This document shows positions 34,992-43,721 of a stretch of DNA of 64,000 bases, piece by piece (within the stretch, counting starts at the first letter, position 1; every line of letters begins with the position of its first letter). This DNA is from Burkholderiales bacterium. Its GTDB lineage: Bacteria; Pseudomonadota; Gammaproteobacteria; Burkholderiales; Burkholderiaceae_C. Below the pieces are notes generated by a model. The model ran no database searches. It was not told the origin of the DNA and worked only from the letters and a program-made list of their open reading frames with translations. Where the stretch lies: contig JADJCH010000020.1 of assembly GCA_016703325.1 (NCBI GenBank), forward strand, positions 14,819 through 78,818. Direction: 5' to 3'. The translations under genes and the position numbers were made by a program.

Positions 34992-35485
34992 GCTCCCCGT
35001 TCCGCGTCGAGGTGCTCGGCGCTGCACACGACCGCACTGTGTTCGCCTGCGGCGTCGAGGCGCTGGACCAGTACCTGGTGAGTCAGGTCACGCAGGACAT
35101 CCGCCGCCGCGTCAGCGCCTGCTACGTGGCAGTGGAGGCAGCCTCGGGACGCGTGGCCGGCTACTACACCCTGGCCGCTGGAGGCGTCCCGCTGAACGAC
35201 CTGGCCTCCGACCTGATCCGGCGCCTGCCCCGCTATCCCAGCGTGCCCGTCGCCCGGATCGGCCGGCTGGCGGTCGACCGATCCTTCCAGGGCCGCCAGC
35301 TCGGCGCCGCCCTGCTGGCCGACGCGGCCCTGCGCGCCGCCCGATCGGAGGTGGCCGTCCACGCCCTGGTGGTGGACGCCAAGGACGATGCAGCCGCAGC
35401 CTTCTACCGCCGCCACGGCTTCGAACCGTTCGGCGGCCAGAGCCGCCAACTCATCGTGCCACTGGCGCGGTTCAAGGCCGGATGA
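34988..35485 (+). CDS. GNAT acetyltransferase toxin (TacT-type)
   Basis: 165 residues. Acetyl-CoA site RIGRLAVDRSFQGRQLGAAL and the late FYRRHGFEPFGG carrying the catalytic Tyr place it with TacT/AtaT toxins, which acetylate aminoacyl-tRNA to stop translation. It begins with GTG overlapping the antitoxin stop (GTGA). Lies directly after hypE, so it is the second TA pair placed in this hydrogenase cluster. Confidence 0.9.
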   Translation: MSSPFRVEVLGAAHDRTVFACGVEALDQYLVSQVTQDIRRRVSACYVAVEAASGRVAGYYTLAAGGVPLNDLASDLIRRLPRYPSVPVARIGRLAVDRSFQGRQLGAALLADAALRAARSEVAVHALVVDAKDDAAAAFYRRHGFEPFGGQSRQLIVPLARFKAG

Positions 35486-35590
35486 ACCCGGCAGCCGCCC
35501 TGCTGTCCTCACACCAGCACGTCCAAGAACCTCGGCTGAAGGAGGGGCTCCAGCGATGGCGCCGCATCTTTGCCGCCATCGGCAAGACCC

Positions 35591-36679
35591 TCACCTGACC
35601 TTGTCTGGCGCCACATCGGGCTGACTGCCGGCACTGGCAGGCACACGCAGCCGTTCGGCCAGCGAAAGCGAGGCGTCCCGACGCGTCTGCGCGTACTGGC
35701 GCAGGGCACTCAGCTTGGCGGCGGAAGGCAGGGCCGGGTCACCCGGGGCCTGTGAGAGCTGCTCGAAACTGGCCGCATACCGTTCCCCGATGGACGCTTC
35801 GATGCGCCCGGCCAGCTCATGGAAGCTGGCCTCCCCGCCCTGGCTGTCCCGCACGATGTCCTGCCAGGACTGCCCGATCTCGGCCTCCGTGCGGAGGAAG
35901 ACGCTGATCTCCTGGCGCAGCTGCAGCTCTTCATGCCAGAGGTAGGCCGGCGGCGGGATCAGGCGCAGCAGCAGCCCGACGGCCGCGGCCAGGGCCAACG
36001 CAGCTGCCACCCGCACAGGCTGGGCCGACACCGTCGCCTGCCGGTCCAGCACCTGCGCCAGCACCAGACTGAGAAGCCCGCCGGCCCCAAAGCCGCCGAC
36101 ATGCGCGGCGTTGTCGATGCCGGCGATGAACAGCCCCGCGGCAATGGACAGCGCCGCAAAACCGGCCGCTCCCCAGAACAGCCAGCGGAACTCGCGCGGA
36201 TGCAAGGCCTGGCGTTCGCGCCACAGGCCGACCAGCAGCGCGCCGAACACCCCGAAGATCGCCCCCGAGGCCCCTCCCGATACCGCCTGCCCCTGCTGGA
36301 CAACCAATGAAAGCAGATTGCCCGCGACGCCGCTGACCAGGTAGAGCACCATGAATCGGGCCGGCCCGAACAGCCGCTCGACGATCGAACCGCTGTCCCA
36401 CAGCGCCCACATGTTCAGCAGCAGGTGCAGCAGCCCGAAGTGCAGGAACATCGCGGTGGCGAGCCGCCACCACTGCCCGTCCTGCGTCGCCGGACCGAAG
36501 TTGGCCCCCCAGGCCAGTTGAACCTCGTTGGGCGAATGCCAGAGCCCGGCGCCCTGAAGAAGCATCGCCACAAACACCAGCCCATTGCCGGCGATCAGCA
36601 GCGGCGTCACCCGCAGCCTGGGCAGGCGCTGCCGCAGTCGATCGTGCAGCGACGGTGGCCATGCGGGCGTTTCGTTCAT
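35591..36679 (-). CDS. Rhomboid-family intramembrane serine protease
   Basis: 362 residues. The rhomboid core has HFGLLHLLLNMWALWDSG, the catalytic Ser in SGGASGAIFGVFGALLV and the catalytic His in DNAAHVGGFGAGGLL, over about six helices. A periplasmic or cytoplasmic C-terminal domain of about 120 residues (LQLRQEISVFLRTEAEIGQS) is present. Target unknown. It faces the TacAT pair convergently and stands between hypE and the TRAP module. Confidence 0.9.
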   Translation of the reverse strand: MNETPAWPPSLHDRLRQRLPRLRVTPLLIAGNGLVFVAMLLQGAGLWHSPNEVQLAWGANFGPATQDGQWWRLATAMFLHFGLLHLLLNMWALWDSGSIVERLFGPARFMVLYLVSGVAGNLLSLVVQQGQAVSGGASGAIFGVFGALLVGLWRERQALHPREFRWLFWGAAGFAALSIAAGLFIAGIDNAAHVGGFGAGGLLSLVLAQVLDRQATVSAQPVRVAAALALAAAVGLLLRLIPPPAYLWHEELQLRQEISVFLRTEAEIGQSWQDIVRDSQGGEASFHELAGRIEASIGERYAASFEQLSQAPGDPALPSAAKLSALRQYAQTRRDASLSLAERLRVPASAGSQPDVAPDKVR

Positions 36680-36713
36680 CCGGGACGGTCCTTGACGGGC
36701 GAAGCCGCGCAGC

Positions 36714-36810
36714 TTACAGGGAGCGACACCGCTCGACCTGTCGACCAGCTTCATCATCGAGGTGGCCTTCCCGCTCGCCGATCTGAAGCTCATCGCCGCA
36801 GATGGGATTG
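36714..36810 (+). pseudogene. Fragment of a second hypE (residues about 98-128)
   Basis: In the plus strand 36718-36804 reads GATPLDLSTSFIIEVAFPLA then DLKLIA, against GATPLYLAASFIIEEGFPLA then DLKRIV in the intact HypE. DNA identity is high over about 85 bases. Too short to function. It marks one side of a TRAP/two-component block whose other side (43.2 kb) carries a later part of hypE in the same orientation. Confidence 0.8.
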
Positions 36811-36896
36811 GATCCGGCACCAACCCGCGTCACCGACGCCCGCGGGCAGGCGGTGCATGCAGTGCGTACGGCACCCTGGACCGCACGCGCACATGA

Positions 36897-36924
36897 CACA
36901 GCCCGCGTGGGGACGCGGGCTGTG
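36897..36924 (-). terminator. Hairpin downstream of TRAP dctM
   Basis: CACAGCCCGCGT (36897-36908) pairs perfectly with ACGCGGGCTGTG (36913-36924), 12-bp stem, 4-base loop. It lies 39 bases past the dctM stop on the minus strand. No U-tract follows, so termination strength is uncertain. Confidence 0.6.
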
Positions 36925-36962
36925 CGGGGGACAAGGCGGACCGCCAGCGGCCCGCTGCGCGA

Positions 36963-38255
36963 CTAACGCGCGGTGATCATGCCCAGGTGCTGCGGCAGCC
37001 AGATCGACAGCGGCGGCCAGTAGGTCACAACGACCAGGAACACCAGCATCGTCAGCAGCCAGGGCCAGGTGGCCACTGTGAGCTCGGTGATGCCCATCTT
37101 GGTGATGCCCGAGGCCACGTACAGGTTCAGGCCCACCGGCGGGTGGCACATGCCGACTTCCATGTTCACCACCATGATGATGCCGAAGTGCACCGGATCG
37201 ATGCCCAGCTTCATGGCGATGGGGAAGAGGATGGGCGCCAGGATCAGCACGATGGAGCTGGGCTCCATGAAGTTGCCCGCGGCCAGCAGCAGGATGTTGG
37301 CAATGATCAGGAAGCCGATCACGCCCACGCCGGTGCCGATCATCGCGTCGGCCATGGCCTGCGGGATGTTCTCGTGCGTCATCAGGAAGCTGAACAGCAC
37401 CGCGTTGGTGATGATGTACAGCAGCATCGCGCTCATGTTGGCCGACGACAGCAGCACGCGCGGGATGTCCTTCAAGCCCAGGTCCTTGTAGATGAAGACC
37501 GCGCAGATGAAGGCCCAGACCGCACTGATGGCGGCGGCCTCGGTGGGCGTGAACAGGCCGGTGTAGATGCCGCCCATCACGATGACGATCAGCGCCAGGC
37601 CCCAGAAGGAATCACGGAAGGCCTGGAAGCGCTCGGCCCAGCTGGCCTTGGGCAGGCGCGGGTAGTTGTTGCTGCGTGCGCGGTACCAGGTGGTCAGGCC
37701 CAGCATGAAGGCCAGCATCAGGCCCGGAATCACGCCGGCCATGAACAGAGCGCCCACCGAGGTGTTGGTGGACACCGAGTACATGACCATCACGATGGAC
37801 GGCGGGATCAATATGCCCAGGGCGCCCGAGGTGGTGATGACACCGGCGCCGAAGCGCGGCGGGAAGCCGGCCTTGACCATGGCCGGCAACAGGATGGAGC
37901 CGATGGCCACCACCGTGGCCGGCGACGAACCCGAGACCGCGGCGAACAGTGCGCAGGCCAGCACGCCGCCCAGGCCCAGGCCCCCGTGGAAGTGGCCCAC
38001 CATCGAGGTGGCGAAGCGGATCATGCGCTTGGCCACGCCGCCGTGGGTGAGAAAGTTGCCTGCCAGGATGAAGAACGGGATCGCCATGATCTCGAACTTC
38101 TCGATGCCGGTGAACAGCTTGAGCGCCACCGACTCGATGGGTACTTCGGTCAGGAAGAACAGGAAGGACAGGACGGTCAGGCCCAGGGAGATCGAGATGG
38201 GCATGCCGGTGAGCATGAGCACCACCAGCAGGCCGAAGATGAGGACGGCGTTCAT
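36963..38255 (-). CDS. TRAP transporter large permease DctM
   Basis: 430 residues. Complete DctM: MPISISLGLTVLSFLFFL, PFFILAGNFLTHGGVAKRMI, AAVSGSSPATVVAIGSILLP, LGILIPPSIVMVMYSVSTNT and MCHPPVGLNLYVASG. About 12 helices. Last gene of a dctPQM operon; its start overlaps the dctQ stop as ATGA. Sequence type is that of C4-dicarboxylate-like TRAP permeases. Confidence 0.92.
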   Translation of the reverse strand: MNAVLIFGLLVVLMLTGMPISISLGLTVLSFLFFLTEVPIESVALKLFTGIEKFEIMAIPFFILAGNFLTHGGVAKRMIRFATSMVGHFHGGLGLGGVLACALFAAVSGSSPATVVAIGSILLPAMVKAGFPPRFGAGVITTSGALGILIPPSIVMVMYSVSTNTSVGALFMAGVIPGLMLAFMLGLTTWYRARSNNYPRLPKASWAERFQAFRDSFWGLALIVIVMGGIYTGLFTPTEAAAISAVWAFICAVFIYKDLGLKDIPRVLLSSANMSAMLLYIITNAVLFSFLMTHENIPQAMADAMIGTGVGVIGFLIIANILLLAAGNFMEPSSIVLILAPILFPIAMKLGIDPVHFGIIMVVNMEVGMCHPPVGLNLYVASGITKMGITELTVATWPWLLTMLVFLVVVTYWPPLSIWLPQHLGMITAR

Positions 38256-39028
38256 GGCTTGTCGGCTCCCTGGCTGTCGTTGCGGGCGGCGGGCGGGCGG
38301 CGGCGTTCGGCCATGCCTTGCGGCGGGCCCGTGTCCTGGCGCCTTCGGTCCACGCCGCCGGGCATGTCGCGCGGGTGCAGTTCGTCGCGCATGCGGTAGA
38401 TCGCGTCTTCCTGGCCCGGTGCGGGCAGGGCTTCGCCTTCTTCCAGGCCGTCGACGTGGCCGTGGTCGTGGTGCGGCAGCTCACCCGTGCGCTTGAAGGT
38501 CCAGGCCACCTGCAGGAAGCGGAAACACATCAGCGCCGAGCCCACCGGCACCACCGCGTAGACGATCCAGGTGGGCCATTCCAGGTCGGGGGTGGTCGGG
38601 CCTTCGGGCAGGTCGCCGGTGTTCAAGCCCAGCGCATGGAAGCTGGCGTAGTGCGCGCCGTTTTCCCAGACGAAGGCGCCCCCCAGTGTGGCGATGATGC
38701 CGGTGAACAGCGCGCCGGCGCACAGGCCGAAGAGGATGAACATGCCGCGGTACCGGCGGTTGAGGCGGTTGATGAGCACGTCCACGCCCACGTGGATGCC
38801 GGTGCGCACGCCGTAGGCGGCGCCGAACTTGGCCATCCACACGAACATGATGATGCACAGCTCTTGTGCCCAGCCGAAGTTCAGCTGGATCAGCCAGTCC
38901 TGCAGCCCGGGGATGGGCAGCCCCGTGCCATAGCGGTGTACGACGGCGGCGAAGATGATCACCGTGGCCGCCCCCATCAGGAAGGTGATCATCCATTCTT
39001 CGAGGTGGTCCAGCGCTTTCATCAGCAT
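38252..39028 (-). CDS. TRAP transporter small permease DctQ
   Basis: 258 residues. Four helices, with FGWAQELCIIMFVWMAKFGA and RTGIHVGVDVLINRLNRRYR typical of DctQ. The C-terminal 60-70 residues (HHDHGHVDGLEEGEALP onwards) are an extra hydrophilic tail rich in Arg, Asp and Pro, not found in the usual 160-200 residue subunits. Works between DctP and DctM in the inner membrane. Confidence 0.88.
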   Translation of the reverse strand: MLMKALDHLEEWMITFLMGAATVIIFAAVVHRYGTGLPIPGLQDWLIQLNFGWAQELCIIMFVWMAKFGAAYGVRTGIHVGVDVLINRLNRRYRGMFILFGLCAGALFTGIIATLGGAFVWENGAHYASFHALGLNTGDLPEGPTTPDLEWPTWIVYAVVPVGSALMCFRFLQVAWTFKRTGELPHHDHGHVDGLEEGEALPAPGQEDAIYRMRDELHPRDMPGGVDRRRQDTGPPQGMAERRRPPAARNDSQGADKP

Positions 39029-39110
39029 GGCCTGCTCCTGGCGAATCGGAAAGTGGAAACGCGCCGCCGCGCCGCCGCGCCGGGCGGCGGCGGATGGCGG
39101 ATGGTGGGTC

Positions 39111-40133
39111 TTACAGCTTGGCCGGGTCGAAGCCGGTTTCCTTGTAGACGGCGTCCAGCGTTTCCTTGCCGATGCGCGACTCCATCTCCTTGTGCACCTT
39201 GACCGTGGCCTTCTTGAACTCCAGGCGCTCGGCCGGCGTGGGCGAGTAGACGGTGGTCTTGCCCGACTTGCGCACGGCGTCCAGCGAAGCCTCGTTCTCG
39301 GCCTGGGCGATCTTGTTGGCGTGCTCGGTGGCTTCCTTCATGGCCTGCTCGAGCTGTGCGTGCACGTCGGCGGGCAGGCCGTCCCAGAACTTCTTGTTGA
39401 CGATGACCGCGTAGCCCAGGTAGCCGTGCTCGGACAGCGTGAGGTGCTTCTGCACCTCGTGCATCTTCTGGGTGTAGAGGTTGGAGATGGGGTTCTCGGT
39501 GCCGTCCACCACGCCGGTCTGGAGCGCCTGGTAGACCTCGGAGAAGGCCATCACCTGGGGCAGCGAGCCCAGCGCGCGCATCTGCGCCTCGAGCACCTTG
39601 GACGACTGGATGCGCATCTTCACGCCGCGGAAATCGGCCGGCGCCCTGAGCGGCTTGTTGGCCGAGAAGGACTTGAAGCCGTTGTCCCAGAAGGCCAGCC
39701 CGCGGATGCCCTTGGGCTCGAGCTTGGAGAGCAGCAGCTTGCCCACCGGGCCCTGGGTGACCTTGTGCAGCTCGGCCGTGTTGTCGAAGATGAAGGGCAG
39801 GTCGAAGACCTCGAATTCCTTGACGCCCAGCGGGCCGAACTTGGCCAGCGACGGCGCCAGCATCTGCACCGCGCCGAGCTGCAGGGCCTCCATCTCCTCC
39901 TTGTCCTTGTAAAGCGTCGAATTGGCGTAGACCTCGACCTTGACGCGGCCCTTGGTCAGCTCGGCGGCCTTCTTCGCGAACATGTCGGCGGCCTTGCCCT
40001 TGGGCGTGTCGATGGCGACCACGTGGCTGAACTTGATCACGATCGGCGCCTGGGCCTGTGCGGCCAGCGGCAGCGACAGGGCCAGCGCGGCAGCGGCAGC
40101 ACCGAGGCAGGAGCGGCGGGAGATGTTCGTCAT
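39111..40133 (-). CDS. TRAP solute-binding protein DctP
   Basis: 340 residues. Signal peptide NISRRSCLGAAAAALALSLP, then IVIKFSHVVAIDTPKGKAAD, ligand-arginine segment GVKMRIQSSKVLEAQ and YQALQTGVVDGTENPISNLY. Close to the DctP family that binds C4-dicarboxylates such as succinate, malate and fumarate. ATG 40133 is preferred; a GTG at 40145 would add four residues. Divergent from the sensor kinase. Confidence 0.92.
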   Translation of the reverse strand: MTNISRRSCLGAAAAALALSLPLAAQAQAPIVIKFSHVVAIDTPKGKAADMFAKKAAELTKGRVKVEVYANSTLYKDKEEMEALQLGAVQMLAPSLAKFGPLGVKEFEVFDLPFIFDNTAELHKVTQGPVGKLLLSKLEPKGIRGLAFWDNGFKSFSANKPLRAPADFRGVKMRIQSSKVLEAQMRALGSLPQVMAFSEVYQALQTGVVDGTENPISNLYTQKMHEVQKHLTLSEHGYLGYAVIVNKKFWDGLPADVHAQLEQAMKEATEHANKIAQAENEASLDAVRKSGKTTVYSPTPAERLEFKKATVKVHKEMESRIGKETLDAVYKETGFDPAKL

Positions 40134-40207
40134 GGGTTGTCTCACTCTCTATGTGGGATGAAAACGTGGAAGGGCTGCGCAACGCGGCAAGCACAATGCA
40201 GCGCCAG

Positions 40208-40249
40208 TGTGGAATTTCCTGTCGTTGCGCGAAACTGTGGACTTCCACA
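40208..40249. promoter_or_regulatory. Repeated TGTGGA motifs between dctP and kinase
   Basis: TGTGGAATTTCC (40208-40219) and the palindrome TGTGGACTTCCACA (40236-40249) share the half-site TGTGGA with starts 28 bases apart. They lie in the divergent region, so they are candidate sites for the FixJ-type regulator encoded at 42440. Inference from position and symmetry. Confidence 0.45.
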
Positions 40250-40325
40250 TGCCGATCAGGCTTGGACAGATCCAAGCCGCCAGCGCGCTCTGCGCACAGG
40301 GTTTGCACTGATTCTTGTGGCGTCC

Positions 40326-42443
40326 ATGCATCGTCACGATCCGGGCGCGATGCCCCCCGTCCCGCCCCGCTCCCAGACCGAACCCCTTGTGCCGCATCGC
40401 CGAGAGACGCCGGGCCGTCGCCCGGCCACCGCATGGCGCCAGGGACTCTGGGCGCTGCCGATGCTGTTGTCGGTGCTGTTCGCGATCGGGGTCGTGCTGT
40501 GGGCTGCGCAGCGCGAACGTGACGAACGCGCCGAGCAGCAGCGCTCGCTGGTGGCCGACACGCTCAGCCTGGAGGCTCAACTGCGTGGCCGCATCGATCT
40601 GGAATACGCTCACCTGCGCACGCTGGCCGCGCAGCTCGCGCGGCGGCCACACCGTCAGGACGTGCTGGAGTCGCACCCAGGCGTTGCCGCGGGTTTCCGG
40701 CGACTGTGGATCAGCGTGACCTGGCTCGACGCCCGCAACCGCATCATCGCCGAGGTGCACGACGGCCTGCCGAAGCGCCGGGCCTCGGTGGAGGACGACT
40801 GGGAAGGGCTGTCGTCGCACCTGGTCGTCGGAGTCGGTACCGCGTCGCAGCCCGAGCCTGAACGGCTCGACCGCCTCGATGGCCGCGCTGCCGAACGCCT
40901 GGTGGTGCGCTACTCGCCGGCGGTGCTGCTCAAGCGCGACACGCCCTGGTGGTTTACCAGCAAGTACATCGTGCGGCTGGTCGATGCGTCCGGTCCCGTG
41001 CTCGCCGCAGTCGGGGCCGACGAAGCCGGCGTCCACCTCGACGACTCCCATGTCAGCCACCGTGTGCTGGTCGGTGATGGCATGCCCGGTGCCTTCCTGG
41101 AGTTGGTCCTGCGCGAACGCAGCGCCTCGCAGTTGGCCGAGCTGCCGCTGGTGCTGACCAGCGGCTTCCTGCTGCTGATTGCCGTCGCCACCTGGCTGCT
41201 GCGCCGCCAGGTGCGGCAGGTCTCGCGCGCCGAAGCCGCCTGGCGCACCGAAGCCGGCTGGCGCAGCGCGATGGAGGACTCGGCGCTGGTGGCGCTTCGC
41301 GCACGCGATATCGAGGGCCGGCTGCTCTACGTCAACCGCACCTTCTGCGAGATGGTCGGGCTGCCACCCAAGGAGCTCGTCGGGCGCCTGCCGCCGATGC
41401 CCTACTGGCCGGCCGACCAGATCGCTGAGGCTCAGCAGCGCAACCGCCGCAACCTTGCGGGCCTGGCGCCGCGCGAGGGCTATGAGGCGCGCTGGCGCCA
41501 CCGCGACGGCCACACCCTCGACGTGATGGTGTTCGAGTCGCCGCTGATCGACGCCAGCGGCCGGCAGATCGGCTGGATGGGTTCGATCATCGACATCACC
41601 CAGCGCAAGCGCCTGGAGGAGCGCGAACGCCATCAGGCCGAGGCCATGGCGCACCAGGCCCGCCTGACCACGCTGGGCGAGATCGCCTCCGCGCTGGCGC
41701 ACCAGCTCAACCAGCCGTTGACCGCGATCGCCAGCTACAACGGCGGCGTCCTGCGCTCGCTGCAGCAGGCCGGCTTCGACCACGCACCGGTGCTGCGCGC
41801 GCTGCAGCGCCAGGGCGAGCAGGCGCGCGAGGCCGGGCGCATCGTGCAGCGCATCCGCCAGTTCCTGACCCGCCGCAGCCCGCAGCGCGAACCCTGCGAC
41901 CTGCCCGCCACGCTGCGTCGAGCCGTCGAGCTGCTGCGGCGCGATCTGCAGCGCCAGCACATCACCCTGGAATGGGCGCTGGACGAGCCACTGCCCGAGG
42001 TGCTGGCCGACCCGGTGCTGATCGAGCAGGTGGTCATCAATCTGGTGCGCAATGCGGCCGACGAGCTGGCGCAGCACGGCGGCTCGCGCCGCATCCGCCT
42101 GCATGCCGAGCTGGCCGGTGAGCGCCACCTGCGCGTTGACGTCGACGACAGCGGACCCGGCCTGCGCGGCCGCAGCATCGAACAGCTCACCGCCGCGTTC
42201 TACTCCACCAAGTGCGACGGCATGGGCATGGGCCTGGCGATCTGCCGCTCGATCATCGAAGCCCACTACGGCGCGATGGACGCCAGCGCAGGCCCGCTCG
42301 GCGGCGCGCGTTTCTCGTTCACGCTGCCGCGGGCAGAGGTGGCCACGCCGCCCGAACCCACCCCTGCCGCAGCCCCTGCCGCCGCCCCTGCCGCCGCCCC
42401 TGACCCCAGCTCTGCCTCCACAGAACCCGATACCTCGCGATGA
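40326..42443 (+). CDS. Sensor histidine kinase with PAS domain (DctB/FixL-like)
   Basis: 705 residues. TM1 (WALPMLLSVLFAIGVVLWAA), a periplasmic sensor of about 210 residues, TM2 (LVLTSGFLLLIAVATWLL), a PAS domain (YVNRTFCEMVGLPPKELVG; IGWMGSIIDITQRKRLEER), H-box GEIASALAHQLNQPLTAIAS, and HATPase boxes NLVRNAADELAQ, DDSGPGLRG and GMGMGLAICRSIIEAHYG. A Pro/Ala tail (AAAPAAAPAAAP) ends it. Divergent from dctPQM, so it probably senses the transported dicarboxylate. ATG 40326 is preferred because the signal anchor follows it; ATG 40350 is possible. Confidence 0.88.
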   Translation: MHRHDPGAMPPVPPRSQTEPLVPHRRETPGRRPATAWRQGLWALPMLLSVLFAIGVVLWAAQRERDERAEQQRSLVADTLSLEAQLRGRIDLEYAHLRTLAAQLARRPHRQDVLESHPGVAAGFRRLWISVTWLDARNRIIAEVHDGLPKRRASVEDDWEGLSSHLVVGVGTASQPEPERLDRLDGRAAERLVVRYSPAVLLKRDTPWWFTSKYIVRLVDASGPVLAAVGADEAGVHLDDSHVSHRVLVGDGMPGAFLELVLRERSASQLAELPLVLTSGFLLLIAVATWLLRRQVRQVSRAEAAWRTEAGWRSAMEDSALVALRARDIEGRLLYVNRTFCEMVGLPPKELVGRLPPMPYWPADQIAEAQQRNRRNLAGLAPREGYEARWRHRDGHTLDVMVFESPLIDASGRQIGWMGSIIDITQRKRLEERERHQAEAMAHQARLTTLGEIASALAHQLNQPLTAIASYNGGVLRSLQQAGFDHAPVLRALQRQGEQAREAGRIVQRIRQFLTRRSPQREPCDLPATLRRAVELLRRDLQRQHITLEWALDEPLPEVLADPVLIEQVVINLVRNAADELAQHGGSRRIRLHAELAGERHLRVDVDDSGPGLRGRSIEQLTAAFYSTKCDGMGMGLAICRSIIEAHYGAMDASAGPLGGARFSFTLPRAEVATPPEPTPAAAPAAAPAAAPDPSSASTEPDTSR

Positions 42444-43069
42444 CCCCGCCACCGCCGCCCGCCCCTGCCCTGCTGCCGGTGCACCTCGTCGATGACGAGG
42501 CTGCCGTGCGTGACGCGCTCGAATTCCTGCTCAGCTCGCACGGCCTGACGGTGTACAGCTACGCCGGCGGGCCGGCGCTGCTGGCCGCAGTCGACTGTGG
42601 AGGTCTGGCCGGCTGCATCCTGCTCGACGTGCGCATGGAGCCGCTGTCGGGCCTGCAGGTGCACGACGAGCTGATCGCACGCGGCGTGCAGCTGCCGGTG
42701 ATCTTTCTGACCGGCCACGGCGACATCCCGATGGCCGTCGATGCACTGCACAAAGGCGCCTTCGACTTCGTCGAGAAGCCCTTCAGCGACGACGCACTGG
42801 TGCGCCGGGTGCTGCGCGCACTCGACGCCGCCGCCCTCCGGCAGCAAAGCCGCGCCGCCGAGGACGAACTCGGCCAGCGCCTGGCCAGCCTGTCCGAGCG
42901 CGAACGCGAGGTGATGCTGCGCGTCGCCGCCGGCAAGCTCAACAAGGTCATCGCCGACGAACTCTGCGTTTCGGTGCGCACCATCGAAGTTCACCGTGCC
43001 CGCGTCTACGACAAGCTCAGCGTGCGCTCGGCCGCTGAAGTGGCGTCGCTGCTGGCGCGGCGCGGTTGA
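42440..43069 (+). CDS. FixJ/TtrR-type response regulator
   Basis: 209 residues. The receiver has HLVDDEAAVRDALEF, LLDVRMEPLSGLQVHD (phosphoacceptor Asp) and FDFVEKPFSDD. The HTH has LSEREREVMLRVAAGKLNK and VSVRTIEVHRARVYDKL. It lacks the AAA domain of DctD, so it acts with sigma-70. ATGA overlap with the kinase stop shows coupling. Likely activates dctPQM. Confidence 0.92.
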   Translation: MTPPPPPAPALLPVHLVDDEAAVRDALEFLLSSHGLTVYSYAGGPALLAAVDCGGLAGCILLDVRMEPLSGLQVHDELIARGVQLPVIFLTGHGDIPMAVDALHKGAFDFVEKPFSDDALVRRVLRALDAAALRQQSRAAEDELGQRLASLSEREREVMLRVAAGKLNKVIADELCVSVRTIEVHRARVYDKLSVRSAAEVASLLARRG

Positions 43070-43216
43070 GTCGAGGTTCCGCGCGTCCGCCGAACCCCGG
43101 CACCGGCCAGCCCTTGCCGGTCCTGGAGAACTCGGCACGCTGGAATCCTTCCGGGCTTGTACTCGCCGTCACTGGAGGAATCTGCAATGCCGCGGATGCC
43201 GCCGAGGACGATGCAG

Positions 43217-43301
43217 CCGGTCCCGCGTGGGCATGGTGCTGCAGGAGGCGGCCGACGCCCTGCTGGCCGCGATGCGCGCCCGCCCGCCGCAGATCTGCTG
43301 A
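43217..43301 (+). pseudogene. Fragment of a second hypE, internally deleted
   Basis: SRVGMVLQEAADALLAAMRA followed by RPPQIC and a stop. It fuses three parts of HypE: SRVGMMLQEAA (about 250-260), EAADALLAAMRAHP (about 297-310) and the terminal PRIC. The joins fall on shared GCGGCC and GATCTG bases, as expected for deletion between short repeats. The fragment is in the same orientation as that at 36.7 kb and lies upstream of vapBC and hypX, where hypE stands in related clusters. Confidence 0.78.
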
Positions 43302-43320
43302 GCGCCGGGTCGATTCGCGA

Positions 43321-43372
43321 CTTGTCCCGCCGATTTGTCCCGCCGGGTGTCCCGCCGGGTGTCCCGCCGGTG
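43321..43372 (+). repeat. Four tandem copies of TGTCCCGCCG
   Basis: TGTCCCGCCG begins at 43323, 43336, 43348 and 43360, spaced 13, 12 and 12 bases. It ends about 37 bases before vapB. It may be a binding array for VapB or a slippage-generated minisatellite. Confidence 0.6.
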
Positions 43373-43406
43373 ACAGATGTGTAGACTGGAACCGAAGGAG
43401 TCACAC

Positions 43407-43613
43407 ATGGCCACCAACCTCGCCCTCGATCCCGATCTTCTGGAGCGGGCCTTTCAGGTCAGCGGCGAGCCCACCAAGAAGGCCGCCGTCACCCGTGCCC
43501 TGCAGGAGTTCATCGCCCGGCGCGAGCAGCGGCGGGTGGCGGAGCTGTTCGGCCAACTGGAGTGGGACAGCGGCTTCGACTTCAAGGCCGAACGCCATCG
43601 CGCTGAGCCATGA
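43407..43613 (+). CDS. VapB-type antitoxin
   Basis: 68 residues. TNLALDPDLLERAFQVSGEP then KKAAVTRALQEFIARREQRR is the DUF2191-like VapB form, a short RHH-type domain with LFGQLEWDSGFDFKAER as the toxin-binding tail. RBS GAAGGAGTCACAC before ATG. The toxin gene follows after 108 bases of repeat, unlike the usual close or overlapping spacing. Confidence 0.85.
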   Translation: MATNLALDPDLLERAFQVSGEPTKKAAVTRALQEFIARREQRRVAELFGQLEWDSGFDFKAERHRAEP

Positions 43614-43637
43614 GACACCTTTGCCAACCGATGCCAG

Positions 43638-43715
43638 CGGGCCGGGCGCCGGGCCGCTCCCAAGCCGGCCGGCCATCCCCACGGGGGATCGGCCAACGTA
43701 CCCGTTGGCCAAGGG
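43638..43715. repeat. Palindromic repeat between vapB and vapC
   Basis: It shares the exact 18 bases CGCCGGGCCGCTCCCAAG with the hypD insert (31686-31703), then CCATCCCCACGGGGGATC. A second hairpin GGCCAAC...GTTGGCC (43691-43710) follows and ends next to the AAGGGG RBS of vapC. The repeat separates antitoxin and toxin and could change toxin translation. Confidence 0.65.
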
Positions 43716-43721
43716 GCTGAC

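Noticed and set aside
36425..36976. A 183-codon plus-strand gene
   Set aside because: Mostly antisense to the rhomboid gene and in a different frame from the hypE fragment it crosses.
38955..40325. N-terminal extension of the DctB-like kinase
   Set aside because: The frame stays open upstream only because it shadows dctQ and dctP; the kinase's own membrane anchor begins after ATG 40326.
43323..43369. Possible CRISPR array
   Set aside because: Repeat unit is 10 bp at 12-13 bp spacing, far too short for repeats and spacers.
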